Shown: piece by piece, positions 1-7,873 of the stretch | Position numbering within the stretch: position 1 is the first letter of the stretch | Layout: every line of letters starts with the position of its first letter | Assembly (NCBI GenBank): GCA_027491115.1 | Contig: JAIXWV010000041.1 | Location: 93,201-157,200 of the forward strand | From: Pseudomonadota bacterium | Lineage (GTDB): Bacteria; Bdellovibrionota; UBA1018; CAIMNF01 | Length of the DNA stretch: 64,000 nt | Reading direction: 5' to 3' | Position numbers and translations under genes: made by a program | The notes under the pieces: generated by a model | Told to the model about the DNA's origin: nothing | The model's database searches: none | What the model saw: only the letters and a program-made list of their open reading frames with translations

Positions 1-1230
1 CTCCGTGCCCCGAGCCGTCCCAAACAACGACCGCAACTGCCCACACGCCGCCAGGATATCCCTTCCCCTCGAGATCCGCACGGTGGTCGTATACCCCTGC
101 GACAGCAGGTAGCGCTGGAACTTGAGTACGGTGTCGTCCTTAGGGCGTTTGAAGTCGGCGCCCGAGTGCTCGTTGAACGGAATCAAATTCACCTTCGAGG
201 GGATCCCGCGAAGCATCTGGGCCACACGCTTGGCATCCTCGAGGGTGTCATTGAAATCCCGGAGCATGACATATTCAAAAGTGATCCGACGATGGCCTCC
301 GAGAGGCACTTTCCGGCATGCGGCGAGGAGTTCAGCGATCGGCCAGCGTTTGTTCACCGGCATGATCTGGGAGCGCTGCTCGTCGGTGGAGGCGTTCAAT
401 GAGATCGCGAGCGACACATCCGTCTGCTCGTACAGTTCGGCGATAGCCGGGACCAGACCTGAAGTAGAAACCGTCACCTTCCGCTTGGAAAAATTCATTC
501 CGTCCTCATCCAGGAGGATTTGGCAGGCCTTTGCAATGTTCTTCACATTGTGAAGCGGTTCACCCATACCCATGAAGACAATATTGGTGATGGGGGCGCG
601 CATCCGAAGCTCATGTACCTGGGTCACGACTTCATGCACTTCCAAAGATCGATCGAGGCCCTGAACGCCGGTCAGACAGAATTTGCAGGCCATCGCACAC
701 CCGACCTGTGACGAGATGCACGCCGTCAGACGGGCCCAGGAATCGGTATCGAGTTCACGATCGAGTCCCGCCTTCTCGACTTCGATCCCTGAGTATCGCT
801 TGCCGTCTTCGAGGGTGGACATCACCTCCTCGCCCACTTTTTCTTTCAGTGCGGCCGGGATGATCACCGACTCGATCGTCTTCGTGTCGTTCAGTTTCCA
901 CAAAAACTTGTAGGTGCCGTCTTCGGACTGTTTGGAGTAAGACTCCTCGAGACGGAAGATCTTCACATTGTCTTTCAACCAGGCACGGATCTCCTTCGCG
1001 ATATCCGTCATCTGGTCGTAGTCGGTCACATAGCGCTGGTACACCCAATGAAACAGTTGCTTGGCCCGCATCTCGGCCTGCTTGCGCTTTTTCTTCCCGA
1101 TCTTCAACAGAAGGGCCTCGCGTTCCGACTCATCGGTCAGCGTCCGGAGGTCACGCTCCTCTTTTGCGGTGCTGAGCGGAAGGAGGGCATCGGCCAGGTC
1201 GGATTTGGTGAGAGACTGGAAGATCAGCAT
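1..1230 (-). CDS. rlmN: Dual-specificity RNA methyltransferase RlmN (3' end cut by window edge)
   Basis: Radical-SAM enzyme that methylates C2 of adenosine in 23S rRNA (A2503) and some tRNAs, in the cytoplasm. The minus frame reads without a stop from an ATG at 1230 to the window edge (410 codons). It shows the family signatures AKQLFHWVYQR near the N-terminus, the radical-SAM cysteines in SQVGCAMACKFCLTGVQ (CxxxCxxC, around residues 177-189), then NIVFMGMGEPLHNV. The last visible residues, AACGQLR, are the usual C-terminal RlmN motif, so only a few codons are missing. An in-frame TGA at 1258-1260 with no other start between fixes the ATG. It diverges from the MGMT-like gene. Family assignment is secure. 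Confidence 0.95.
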   Translation of the reverse strand, partial: MLIFQSLTKSDLADALLPLSTAKEERDLRTLTDESEREALLLKIGKKKRKQAEMRAKQLFHWVYQRYVTDYDQMTDIAKEIRAWLKDNVKIFRLEESYSKQSEDGTYKFLWKLNDTKTIESVIIPAALKEKVGEEVMSTLEDGKRYSGIEVEKAGLDRELDTDSWARLTACISSQVGCAMACKFCLTGVQGLDRSLEVHEVVTQVHELRMRAPITNIVFMGMGEPLHNVKNIAKACQILLDEDGMNFSKRKVTVSTSGLVPAIAELYEQTDVSLAISLNASTDEQRSQIMPVNKRWPIAELLAACRKVPLGGHRRITFEYVMLRDFNDTLEDAKRVAQMLRGIPSKVNLIPFNEHSGADFKRPKDDTVLKFQRYLLSQGYTTTVRISRGRDILAACGQLRSLFGTARGTE

Positions 1231-1272
1231 AAGTGCGCGGAAGAGTACCGTGCCTGATCAAAAAAGTCAATC

Positions 1273-1301
1273 TTTAACTCCCGCCCGATTCGATGTAAAC
1301 T
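1273..1301 (+). promoter_or_regulatory. Promoter of the MGMT-like gene, leaderless type
   Basis: TTTAAC at 1273-1278, a 17-bp spacer and TAAACT at 1296-1301, followed by only 6 bp before the GTG start. No Shine-Dalgarno sequence fits, so transcription and translation probably start at nearly the same base. Confidence 0.55.
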
Positions 1302-1307
1302 CAATCC

Positions 1308-1616
1308 GTGGAAAAGCCCCGAATCACACCTTTTCAAAGGTCCGTTTACGCGCTGGTAGCGCAAATCCCGGCCGGACAGACCCTGACTTACGGAGAAATT
1401 GCCCGGCGACTTGGAAAACCGGGTGCCTCCCGCGCGGTCGGACAGGCGCTGAAGCGCAATCCCTTTCCCAGCGAGGAGGTTCCCTGCCATCGGGTGATCC
1501 ACTCCTCTGGGAGGATTGAAGGCTACTTCGGATCGCTCGATCGGGATTCCTCCCAAAATCGTCAGAAGCGGGAAAAGCTGATCCGGGAAGGGGCTTTGCC
1601 TTCAGATCAGGATTGA
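1308..1616 (+). CDS. Single-domain MGMT-type DNA alkyltransferase
   Basis: A 102-residue protein made only of the DNA-binding/active-site domain of O6-alkylguanine-DNA alkyltransferases. It has the helix-turn-helix segment TYGEIARRLGKPGASRAVGQA and the active-site box PCHRV. The reactive cysteine is present, unlike classic alkyltransferase-like (ATL) proteins, which carry tryptophan there. The N-terminal domain of full MGMT/Ogt is missing. It could repair alkylated guanine directly or act as a damage sensor that recruits excision repair; sequence alone does not decide. The start is GTG at 1308, placed by the promoter just upstream. The stop codon lies inside the -35 element of the next gene's promoter. 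Confidence 0.85.
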   Translation: MEKPRITPFQRSVYALVAQIPAGQTLTYGEIARRLGKPGASRAVGQALKRNPFPSEEVPCHRVIHSSGRIEGYFGSLDRDSSQNRQKREKLIREGALPSDQD

Positions 1617-1641
1617 ACCGGACCCCGAAACTCCCTATACT
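1613..1641 (+). promoter_or_regulatory. Promoter of the acyl-CoA dehydrogenase gene
   Basis: TTGAAC (1613-1618), an ideal 17-bp spacer, TATACT (1636-1641), then 10 bp to the ATG at 1652. The predicted transcript start lies about 3 nt before the ATG, so the mRNA is nearly leaderless. The -35 box overlaps the stop codon of the preceding gene. Confidence 0.7.
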
Positions 1642-1651
1642 CGGACCCACT

Positions 1652-2830
1652 ATGTCGATCTGGTTTTTCACTGAAGAAGAGAAAATGTTGGCTGAATCCG
1701 TCCGCGCTTTCGCGCGCGAGCAACTTGCTCCGAAGATCGAGCACCTCGACGAGATTGAGAGCTTCAACCTCGAGGGTTTCAAGAAACTCGGTGAGATGGG
1801 CCTCCTGGGCATCACCGTCGCAGAAGAAGACGGCGGGGCCGGAATGGGTGCGGTGGCCGCAACACTGGCCATGGAAGAAATGGCGGCCGTGGATGCCTCG
1901 ACCACTCTCTCCTATCTGGCTCACTCCATCCTGTGCGTCAACCAGATCGGGACAAACGCTTCCAAAGAACAAAAGCAAAAGTACCTCCCGAAACTCATTT
2001 CAGGTGAGCACATCGGCGGCATGGGGATGAGCGAACCTGGTTCAGGATCCGACGCTCTCGGAATGCTGACCAAGGCCGAAAAGCAGGCCGATGGGACCTA
2101 CAAAATCAATGGATCGAAGACCTGGATCACCAATGGTCCCAATGGTGACGTGTTCTACATCTATGCCAAGACTGGCCCGGGCAAGAAGGACGTGTCGACC
2201 TTCATCGTTGAAAAGGAAATGCAGGGATTCTCGACCGGCAAGAAATTCAAGAAAATGGGAATGCGTGCCTCACCGACCGGCGAGCTCTGGTTCACCGACG
2301 TGAAAGTGCCCGAAGCCAATCGTGTCGGGACCGAAGGTTCGAGCGTAAAGGCGATGATGCGCAATCTTGACATCGAACGGATCACGATCGCCGGGATTTC
2401 GCTGGGGATCGCCCGGAACTGCATCGAAGTCGCCACCCAGTACGCCAAAGAACGCAAACAGTTCAACAAGCACATCGGCGCGTTCCAACAGGTGCAAGAG
2501 CGTCTCACCGAGGCATCGGCCTGGTACGAGGCCTGCCGTGCCCTGACCTACCAGGCGGCCAAGACCTGGGACATGGGACTCATGACCGGCAAGGACGCCT
2601 CCATGATGGCGGCCAAGGCCAAGCTCCAGTCGGCACAAATGGCGACACAAGTGGGATTGGATGCGATCCAAATCCTGGGTGGCTACGGTTACACCCGTGA
2701 GTTCCCGGTGGAACGCCAAATGCGCGATGCAAAACTCATCGAGATCGGAGCCGGGACGAACGAGATCCTTCGCGTGATCATCGCCCGCCAAATGCTCGGC
2801 GAAATCGCAGACGAGCTCATGTCAGGCTGA
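1652..2830 (+). CDS. Acyl-CoA dehydrogenase, isovaleryl-CoA dehydrogenase-like
   Basis: FAD enzyme of 392 residues that oxidises an acyl-CoA to its 2,3-enoyl-CoA and passes electrons to ETF. N-terminal helical, middle beta and C-terminal helical domains are all present (GMGMSEPGSGSD, TWITNG, CIEVATQYAKERKQF, ILGGYGYTREFPVERQMRD). At the usual catalytic-glutamate site near the C-terminus it reads EIGAGTNE, with alanine in place of glutamate. A glutamate sits instead in LDIERITIAG. This is the arrangement of isovaleryl-CoA dehydrogenases, so a branched-chain (leucine) substrate is likely. A TTG at 1613 would add 13 residues but lies inside the promoter, so the ATG at 1652 is preferred. No other leucine-degradation genes are adjacent. 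Confidence 0.9.
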   Translation: MSIWFFTEEEKMLAESVRAFAREQLAPKIEHLDEIESFNLEGFKKLGEMGLLGITVAEEDGGAGMGAVAATLAMEEMAAVDASTTLSYLAHSILCVNQIGTNASKEQKQKYLPKLISGEHIGGMGMSEPGSGSDALGMLTKAEKQADGTYKINGSKTWITNGPNGDVFYIYAKTGPGKKDVSTFIVEKEMQGFSTGKKFKKMGMRASPTGELWFTDVKVPEANRVGTEGSSVKAMMRNLDIERITIAGISLGIARNCIEVATQYAKERKQFNKHIGAFQQVQERLTEASAWYEACRALTYQAAKTWDMGLMTGKDASMMAAKAKLQSAQMATQVGLDAIQILGGYGYTREFPVERQMRDAKLIEIGAGTNEILRVIIARQMLGEIADELMSG

Positions 2831-2844
2831 TCCCGAAGCAGGAA

Positions 2845-3432
2845 TCAGAACACCGAGTTCATCGACTCTTCGGCGTCGGTTACAAGACTTACCGCAAGTT
2901 CTCCAACAGAGCGCTCGAAGTCACCCTCGTTGATCAGAGCGGATGTCGAGCCGAGGGCTCCCAGGTAGGTCGAAGCTGTGAACGTCTTCTGCCTCACAAC
3001 GGTGTCGCCCCAAAGCCGTTTCCGGGAACCAGATTGGAAAAGTTCGAAAGCCACACGGAGGTTGACGGAATAGGCCGAGGCGATCTGCACATTGGACGGT
3101 CCGGTCTGGACCGGGGCGATCTGATCTGCAGTGGTGATCCCCGATGGTGCGTAACTGGCATCGAGCACCTTCGCCTCAATTTCAGCATCCGCTTGTCCGG
3201 GCTGATCCACGATCCTCACGTATCCACCCTGAGCGATCCGCTTCCGTAGGGCATTGTAGATGACGATCTCGACTCCGGGCTTGTATGACTGGTTTTTCAC
3301 TGGAGCAACATACAGGCTCCTGATTCCGTTCTGATTGAAGAACTCCCGCGTATTTCCCCGAAGGGTGTAACCGCAAGAGCCAAGAAGCCCTGCAAGCCCT
3401 AGAAGCAGGGAGATTTGAGATGCAATCCACAT
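2845..3432 (-). CDS. lptE: LPS-assembly lipoprotein LptE
   Basis: Predicted outer-membrane lipoprotein that plugs the LptD barrel and helps insert lipopolysaccharide. It has a hydrophobic signal sequence with lipobox GLLGSC, then CGYTLRG, typical of mature LptE. The mature part contains the family's YKPGVEIVIYNALRKRI and VNLRVAFELF segments. It is 195 residues with the start at ATG 3432. A longer frame begins at 3561, but its extra residues would sit before the signal peptide and run through the divergent promoter. It converges on the dehydrogenase gene with a 14-bp gap. LptE diverges fast in sequence, so the name rests on lipobox, length and segment pattern. Confidence 0.75.
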   Translation of the reverse strand: MWIASQISLLLGLAGLLGSCGYTLRGNTREFFNQNGIRSLYVAPVKNQSYKPGVEIVIYNALRKRIAQGGYVRIVDQPGQADAEIEAKVLDASYAPSGITTADQIAPVQTGPSNVQIASAYSVNLRVAFELFQSGSRKRLWGDTVVRQKTFTASTYLGALGSTSALINEGDFERSVGELAVSLVTDAEESMNSVF

Positions 3433-3439
3433 GAGTGAG

Positions 3440-3472
3440 ATTTTGACAAAATCCTCTCCTTTTGCCAAGAAT
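3440..3472. promoter_or_regulatory. Overlapping divergent promoters of lptE and the DciA-like gene
   Basis: Plus strand: TTGACA (3443-3448), 18 bp, AAGAAT (3467-3472), 9 bp, ATG 3482. Minus strand: TTGGCA (3468-3463), 17 bp, CAAAAT (3445-3440), 7 bp, ATG 3432. Each -35 box overlaps the other promoter's -10 box, so polymerase could occupy only one at a time. Both would make nearly leaderless mRNAs. Confidence 0.55.
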
Positions 3473-3481
3473 GAAGCAGCC

Positions 3482-3841
3482 ATGGATCTGTTGAGTCGCA
3501 TTCTGAAAAGCATCCTCGAATCCAACAGCGGACTGAAGAGCGGGATGCACGAAGCACGCATCCTCGAGCTTTGGGAACCTGCGATAGGAATGCCGATCGC
3601 GCGTCATGCGCGCGCAGTTCAAATCCGTGGAACCATTCTCACTGTGGCGGTGACTCAGTCCGTGTGGCGCCAGGAATTGCTTGGAAACAAACAACTCGTA
3701 CTTGAAAAGTTCAATCAAAGACTCAGCCAAGAACTCGGAGAACCTGCATCCGGTACTGTTTGGCTCACCGATATCTTCTTCGTAGGATCAGCCCCTAACG
3801 CGAACCCGACCAAAGCAGGTAAAGGGTTCCGAAAAAAATAA
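3482..3841 (+). CDS. DciA-like protein (DUF721)
   Basis: A 119-residue protein of the DUF721 family, to which DciA belongs; DciA interacts with the replicative helicase DnaB in bacteria lacking DnaC. Family features visible are the early LSRILKSILES helix, then LWEPAIGMPIARHARAVQIRGTILTVAVTQSVWRQEL, the KH-like core with the conserved W-x-x-x-L segment. ATG 3482 is chosen because a promoter ends 9 bp before it. An ATG at 3431 would add 17 residues but overlaps the lptE start. Its 3' end overlaps the convergent tail-anchored protein gene by 47 bp. Family membership is fairly sure; the helicase role is inferred from the family. Confidence 0.75.
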   Translation: MDLLSRILKSILESNSGLKSGMHEARILELWEPAIGMPIARHARAVQIRGTILTVAVTQSVWRQELLGNKQLVLEKFNQRLSQELGEPASGTVWLTDIFFVGSAPNANPTKAGKGFRKK

Positions 3842-4256
3842 TCAGAATGACCCCGACAAACAGGACCCTCGACTGAAGCGAGGACTCCTCAATGGAGTCA
3901 TCGTGAGACTCGTCTTCATGATTTGCCTCCGGCCACTCGAGCTGGGCATGAACAGGAGGCGGTGAATCAGGCCGAAGTTGGCCCTCACTCCTCAGATCCA
4001 CCCCTTTTGCACGGGTATCCGTCACCAGACTGGTGGACGTGCGTTCGGACATCTTGGGGAGAATGGCCTCGAGCTTCACGTTATGAAGGAACTTCCTAAC
4101 CTCCTGGGCATCTTGAAGGTGGAACCAGTAGCATCCCGATTTACAGATCTCGTCTCTCGGACCGAGCTTACCCGTCTCGATCATGCGGATCAAATCCACC
4201 TCCGATACGGGTCGCTCGAAACTCAAATTGGGATGACGGATCAACCAGTTCTTCAC
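3795..4256 (-). CDS. Tail-anchored protein with GYF-like N-terminal domain
   Basis: A 153-residue protein. The first ~70 residues (KNWLIRHPNLSFERPVSEVD, later CYWFHLQDAQEV) resemble the small GYF_2/DUF4339 fold seen in predicted peptide-binding modules. A charged, proline-rich linker follows, then one C-terminal membrane helix (about residues 130-149, VLFVGVILIIFFGTLYLLW) with a short basic tail, so the N-terminus should face the cytoplasm. The GTG start overlaps the stop of the ATPase gene by 4 bp and has an AAGGAGAG Shine-Dalgarno sequence. It is the last gene of a four-gene operon. Function unknown; adapter or scaffold is a guess. Confidence 0.7.
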   Translation of the reverse strand: MKNWLIRHPNLSFERPVSEVDLIRMIETGKLGPRDEICKSGCYWFHLQDAQEVRKFLHNVKLEAILPKMSERTSTSLVTDTRAKGVDLRSEGQLRPDSPPPVHAQLEWPEANHEDESHDDSIEESSLQSRVLFVGVILIIFFGTLYLLWSGSR

Positions 4257-5044
4257 GTGGACTCTCCTTTTTGAGCAAGACTGAGCGATTGGAACGACAC
4301 GAGATCTGCATCAAGAAATCTCCGGATGGCCGCATGATCGGACTTCACGAACTCATGGGGCAATCCTCTGAATGCGACTTTGCCCTGGTCCAAGAAAATA
4401 ATCTGATCGGCTAGACGTAAGGCGGACGGGATGTCATGCGAAATCACCACGGACGTGAGACGGAACTCACTTTTTATTTTTTCAATCAGTTCGTCGACTG
4501 TGATCCGGGTGTAGGGATCAAGACCAGTCGTAGGCTCGTCATACAAAAGAATTTCGGGTTTCCGGATAATGGCACGTGCGATCCCAACACGTTTCCTCAT
4601 GCCCCCTGAAATCTCATTCGGATACTTGTCATAGGGCCCGTTCATCCCGAGAGAACGCAGCACCGAAACCACTTCCTGCTCGATCCGGGCCTCGTCGAAG
4701 TCGGTGTGTTCCCTGAGGGGAAACGCCACATTCTCGAAAACAGTCATGTCATCGAAAAGCGCGGAATTCTGGAAAACCATACCGAATTTCTCGCGGAAAC
4801 GGATTTTCTCCACTGTTGAAAGTACGGCAAGATTCTTCCCGAGCACCCGGACTTCTCCTTGATCCGGGTCGAGCAATCCGAGAATGTGTTTCAGGGTGAC
4901 GGATTTCCCAGTCCCCGATGGTCCAAGAATGTAGGTCAGTTTTCCTTTCGGAAATTGGATGTCGATCCCACGCAGGATCTGATCCCGACCGTCACGGAAA
5001 GCCTTGTGTACTCCGATCAACTCGATTGCGTTTTCCTCAGACAT
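4253..5044 (-). CDS. ABC transporter ATPase, MlaF-like
   Basis: A 263-residue cytoplasmic ATPase of the MlaF family, which powers phospholipid trafficking between membranes (MlaFEDB) or related MCE transporters. It has Walker A GPSGTGKSVT, Q-loop VFQNSALFDDMTVFENVAFP, signature EISGGMRKRVGIARA, Walker B ILLYDEPTTGLD and the switch histidine in VVISHD. The FQNSALFD sequence and YDEPTTGLDP are typical of MlaF. The ATG at 5044 overlaps the end of alr by 8 bp; a longer frame reaches 5170 but is entirely inside alr. No MlaE permease or MlaD/MCE protein is next to it, so its partners must be elsewhere. Confidence 0.85.
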   Translation of the reverse strand: MSEENAIELIGVHKAFRDGRDQILRGIDIQFPKGKLTYILGPSGTGKSVTLKHILGLLDPDQGEVRVLGKNLAVLSTVEKIRFREKFGMVFQNSALFDDMTVFENVAFPLREHTDFDEARIEQEVVSVLRSLGMNGPYDKYPNEISGGMRKRVGIARAIIRKPEILLYDEPTTGLDPYTRITVDELIEKIKSEFRLTSVVISHDIPSALRLADQIIFLDQGKVAFRGLPHEFVKSDHAAIRRFLDADLVSFQSLSLAQKGEST

Positions 5045-6140
5045 CTGACCTCTCCACGCGTGATCCGATCCGGGTAGTGATCTCATAGGGAATGGTCCCC
5101 GCGGCCTCGGCCTGCTCGTAGGGATCCACCTCGTCTCCCCACAAGACCAGTTCATCTCCGACCCGGACATTCGACGGGATCCGGACTGCTGAAAGGTCCA
5201 TACTCACCCGCCCGATGAAAGGAAGTTTTTTACGTCCGTGAACTGCGATTCCCTGATTCGATAAGGATCGGAACACCCCGTCGGCATAGCCGGCTCCGAA
5301 CACACCGACCCATTCTCCGTTCCGGGCTTTACACACATAGGTTCCACCGTAACCGACACGGTCGCCGCGCTCGAGATGGATCCGGTTCAACACTCTGGAA
5401 GAAAACCGCATCACCCGTTTGAGGCCGTCTTCACGCGCTTTTTTGAAGGGACGGATCCCGTAGAGGGACAAGCCGGGCCGGGCCAGATCCATCTCCCTCA
5501 TCAATTCTCTCATCAAAGGGAAATCGCGGTGATTCCAGATGGCCGAACTGTTGGCAAAATGAAGCAAGGCGGATGGAAAGCGGGTCCGGATCCCCGGCAA
5601 TACGGATTCGAACTGCTTCAACTGCTTCCGGGTCAGGGAGGAACCGGGGCTGTCCGCATCGGCAAGATGGGTGAAAACGGACTCGGGAGGAAGCATGACG
5701 CAACCGAAGGAATCGAGCGGAATCCCCAGGCGGTTCATCCCCGTGTTCAATTCCACATGATACGGAACCTTCCTGGATTCCTTCAGGCTCTGAAAGCGGA
5801 GCAGACTCTCGATCTCACTCAGGACCGGTTGAAGACGGTAACGGACACACAGGGAAGAATGTTCAGGTGTCCAGGGGGCTGAATCCGAAAAAACGATTAC
5901 CGGCACACGGGAATCCCCGAGAGACAATCGTAACTCGACTGCCTCACGGAAACTTGCGACACCAAAGGCATGCAGGCCCTTCTCTCGCAAAAGGGTCCGC
6001 GCAGCCAGCGCCGCACCGTGCCCGTAGGCATCCGCCTTGATCATCGGGATCAAACGGAGACCCGGAACCTTTTTCTTCAGGATCCTGAAATTGTTCCGCA
6101 GGGCACTGCTGGATACGGTGACCTCGGCCCGAGCGATCAT
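5037..6140 (-). CDS. alr: Alanine racemase
   Basis: PLP enzyme of 367 residues that interconverts L- and D-alanine for peptidoglycan. The PLP-binding lysine is in MIKADAYGHGA (K35). The second catalytic base is the tyrosine of GDRVGYGGTY. Other family motifs are ELNTGMNRLG, FTHLADAD and FIGRVSMDL. The ATG overlaps the stop of the upstream sensor-like gene (ATGA), which indicates translational coupling. Confidence 0.95.
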   Translation of the reverse strand: MIARAEVTVSSSALRNNFRILKKKVPGLRLIPMIKADAYGHGAALAARTLLREKGLHAFGVASFREAVELRLSLGDSRVPVIVFSDSAPWTPEHSSLCVRYRLQPVLSEIESLLRFQSLKESRKVPYHVELNTGMNRLGIPLDSFGCVMLPPESVFTHLADADSPGSSLTRKQLKQFESVLPGIRTRFPSALLHFANSSAIWNHRDFPLMRELMREMDLARPGLSLYGIRPFKKAREDGLKRVMRFSSRVLNRIHLERGDRVGYGGTYVCKARNGEWVGVFGAGYADGVFRSLSNQGIAVHGRKKLPFIGRVSMDLSAVRIPSNVRVGDELVLWGDEVDPYEQAEAAGTIPYEITTRIGSRVERSDV

Positions 6141-7831
6141 GAGAGGCCGGATTCGAGGTCCATCCCGATCACTGAACGGGTGTTACGGGTCGCCCGGGAT
6201 TCGAGTTTGTTCGAGCGGGCGTAAAGCACATTCCCCGCCTCGGCCAGGACACGCGCCAAAGACGGTCGGACTTGAGCGCTCTTCATCCCGGCTTGGAGGA
6301 CCACCAGCACCCCAGTCATTTTCGATTGGCCGCTCACCTCAGGACTCGAGGTGACTCCCCATGCCTCAAAATGAGCCACATTCAATTGCCCGAGCATCAG
6401 CTTGCTCATCGGCCCGTAGTTGTTCAACGAAGCGATTCTTCCGCTTTCCGAGAGTTGCTCCACCTGAAGCTCGATGTCCTTCCGGACATAAGCCTGCATC
6501 TGGGAGTGATTCGGAATTCGGACTTCACCCGCGACAGCCGCAAGTCCCAGGTTCTGATTGCGACGCTGATAACGGAAATAAAGAACCGGGCTGTCAGTGA
6601 GCTCGGCGCACAAAGTGACCAACTCCTTCTCGATCCCTTCCAGTGTCGGGAAAGACGGGATCCTGGTCAGGAACTCATTGACCGAGTCCCGCTCGGGCAG
6701 GATGTTCTGCGCTCCCTCGATCGCCAATGACTTTTCGGTTTCCAGATTCTTCCGGTTTTCGACAAAGCTCTCTGCAGCCTGTTCCGCACGGTCCTTCTGA
6801 CTCATCACACTTGGTGCGATCTTGTTTCGACTCAGGCTCGGGGCCACGGCTGGCAAGGGACGACTCTCAAGCCGACTCTCGCGGGCATTGGAAATCTGCC
6901 TCTCGACTTCACGCGATGCCCAGGCACTGACCACGCTGAAGCTGATCAATGCGATCGCGACCAATACGAGTGCGAATCCGAGAGACTTGCGAGCGGCACC
7001 CGAACCGGCTTGTTCCTCGATCCAAGGAGCCGTGAAAACAGGGGCTGGCGCTTTTTCTTCGACAGCAAAGGCGAAAGGTAGGACACCCGCGCGAACGAAT
7101 GCCACCCGGGTTCGATTGCCTTCGGTGCTGGTGTAGGACTCGACCGAGCCGGTCTGCGCACCGAGGAAAAGATTCTCAATCACCTCTTTCAAAGCATCGG
7201 TTTTCTTGAGGTCGGTCCCTACAAAACTCGAAATCGTGTGATTCAACACCCGTCCGTTTTTATGAACCAAATACGCAGTTTGCTCGCCCTGGGCGAATTT
7301 TTGGATTCCTGAGAAGGCCCGGATCGGATCAATCAGGACCAGGTTCACTTTCTCAATCGGGGCCTCTAAACCGTTCGGTTGAATGGAGATCGCAGGTGTC
7401 GCTATGAAAATCCCCTCCTTAGAACCGCCTTCTGAAACCTCATAGGTTCCAAGAGCTTGACGGGTCAAGCTCAAGTCTCCCATCGACAACTGGTTCTTGA
7501 GTGCCTGCAGGACCCGCAATTCTAAGGCCAAATCGGGGGCCTGCCCGGTGGCTGAAGCGTCAAGTGAAGCAAATGATTCGAACTCCTCCGGAGAGCCTTG
7601 CTTCAACTTCAAAACCGCCCGATGGGTCACATAAGGAAGAGCCGTAGTCTTGGCGTTTTCGATCACTCCGAAAAACTGATCCACGAGGAGCGAGCCTTGC
7701 GACTTCAAGTTCTCATGACTCCGGATCTCGGCTTGCTCCTGGTCGTTCTTCAAGCTCGACACACCGGTCAAGCCACCGATCAAGAGCCCTGTCATCCCGG
7801 CCAAAAAGATCGCTACGCGAACAAATTTCAT
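6137..7831 (-). CDS. Membrane sensor-like protein (periplasmic Cache-like domain, cytoplasmic GAF-like domain)
   Basis: 564 residues. It has an N-terminal membrane anchor (about 5-24), a periplasmic region of ~250 residues that resembles a dCache ligand-binding domain (IFIATPAISIQ, TAYLVHKNGRVLNH), a second membrane helix at 282-304 and a cytoplasmic part. The cytoplasmic part starts with a charged, probably helical linker and ends in a GAF-like alpha/beta domain (~385-545). No kinase, cyclase, EAL or methyl-accepting output module is visible, so it may signal by protein contact. It has GGGGAGAG as Shine-Dalgarno, diverges from nadB and heads the operon with alr, the MlaF-like ATPase and the tail-anchored protein. 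Domain calls are from topology and weak similarity only. Confidence 0.6.
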   Translation of the reverse strand: MKFVRVAIFLAGMTGLLIGGLTGVSSLKNDQEQAEIRSHENLKSQGSLLVDQFFGVIENAKTTALPYVTHRAVLKLKQGSPEEFESFASLDASATGQAPDLALELRVLQALKNQLSMGDLSLTRQALGTYEVSEGGSKEGIFIATPAISIQPNGLEAPIEKVNLVLIDPIRAFSGIQKFAQGEQTAYLVHKNGRVLNHTISSFVGTDLKKTDALKEVIENLFLGAQTGSVESYTSTEGNRTRVAFVRAGVLPFAFAVEEKAPAPVFTAPWIEEQAGSGAARKSLGFALVLVAIALISFSVVSAWASREVERQISNARESRLESRPLPAVAPSLSRNKIAPSVMSQKDRAEQAAESFVENRKNLETEKSLAIEGAQNILPERDSVNEFLTRIPSFPTLEGIEKELVTLCAELTDSPVLYFRYQRRNQNLGLAAVAGEVRIPNHSQMQAYVRKDIELQVEQLSESGRIASLNNYGPMSKLMLGQLNVAHFEAWGVTSSPEVSGQSKMTGVLVVLQAGMKSAQVRPSLARVLAEAGNVLYARSNKLESRATRNTRSVIGMDLESGLS

Positions 7832-7873
7832 GATAAACTCTCCCCGCTTAAGAGCTTAACACAGAGGACCAAT

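Noticed and set aside
2690..2790. Missing catalytic glutamate at the usual acyl-CoA dehydrogenase position
   Set aside because: The isovaleryl-CoA dehydrogenase subgroup carries the base on another helix, and the expected glutamate (LDIERI) is present.
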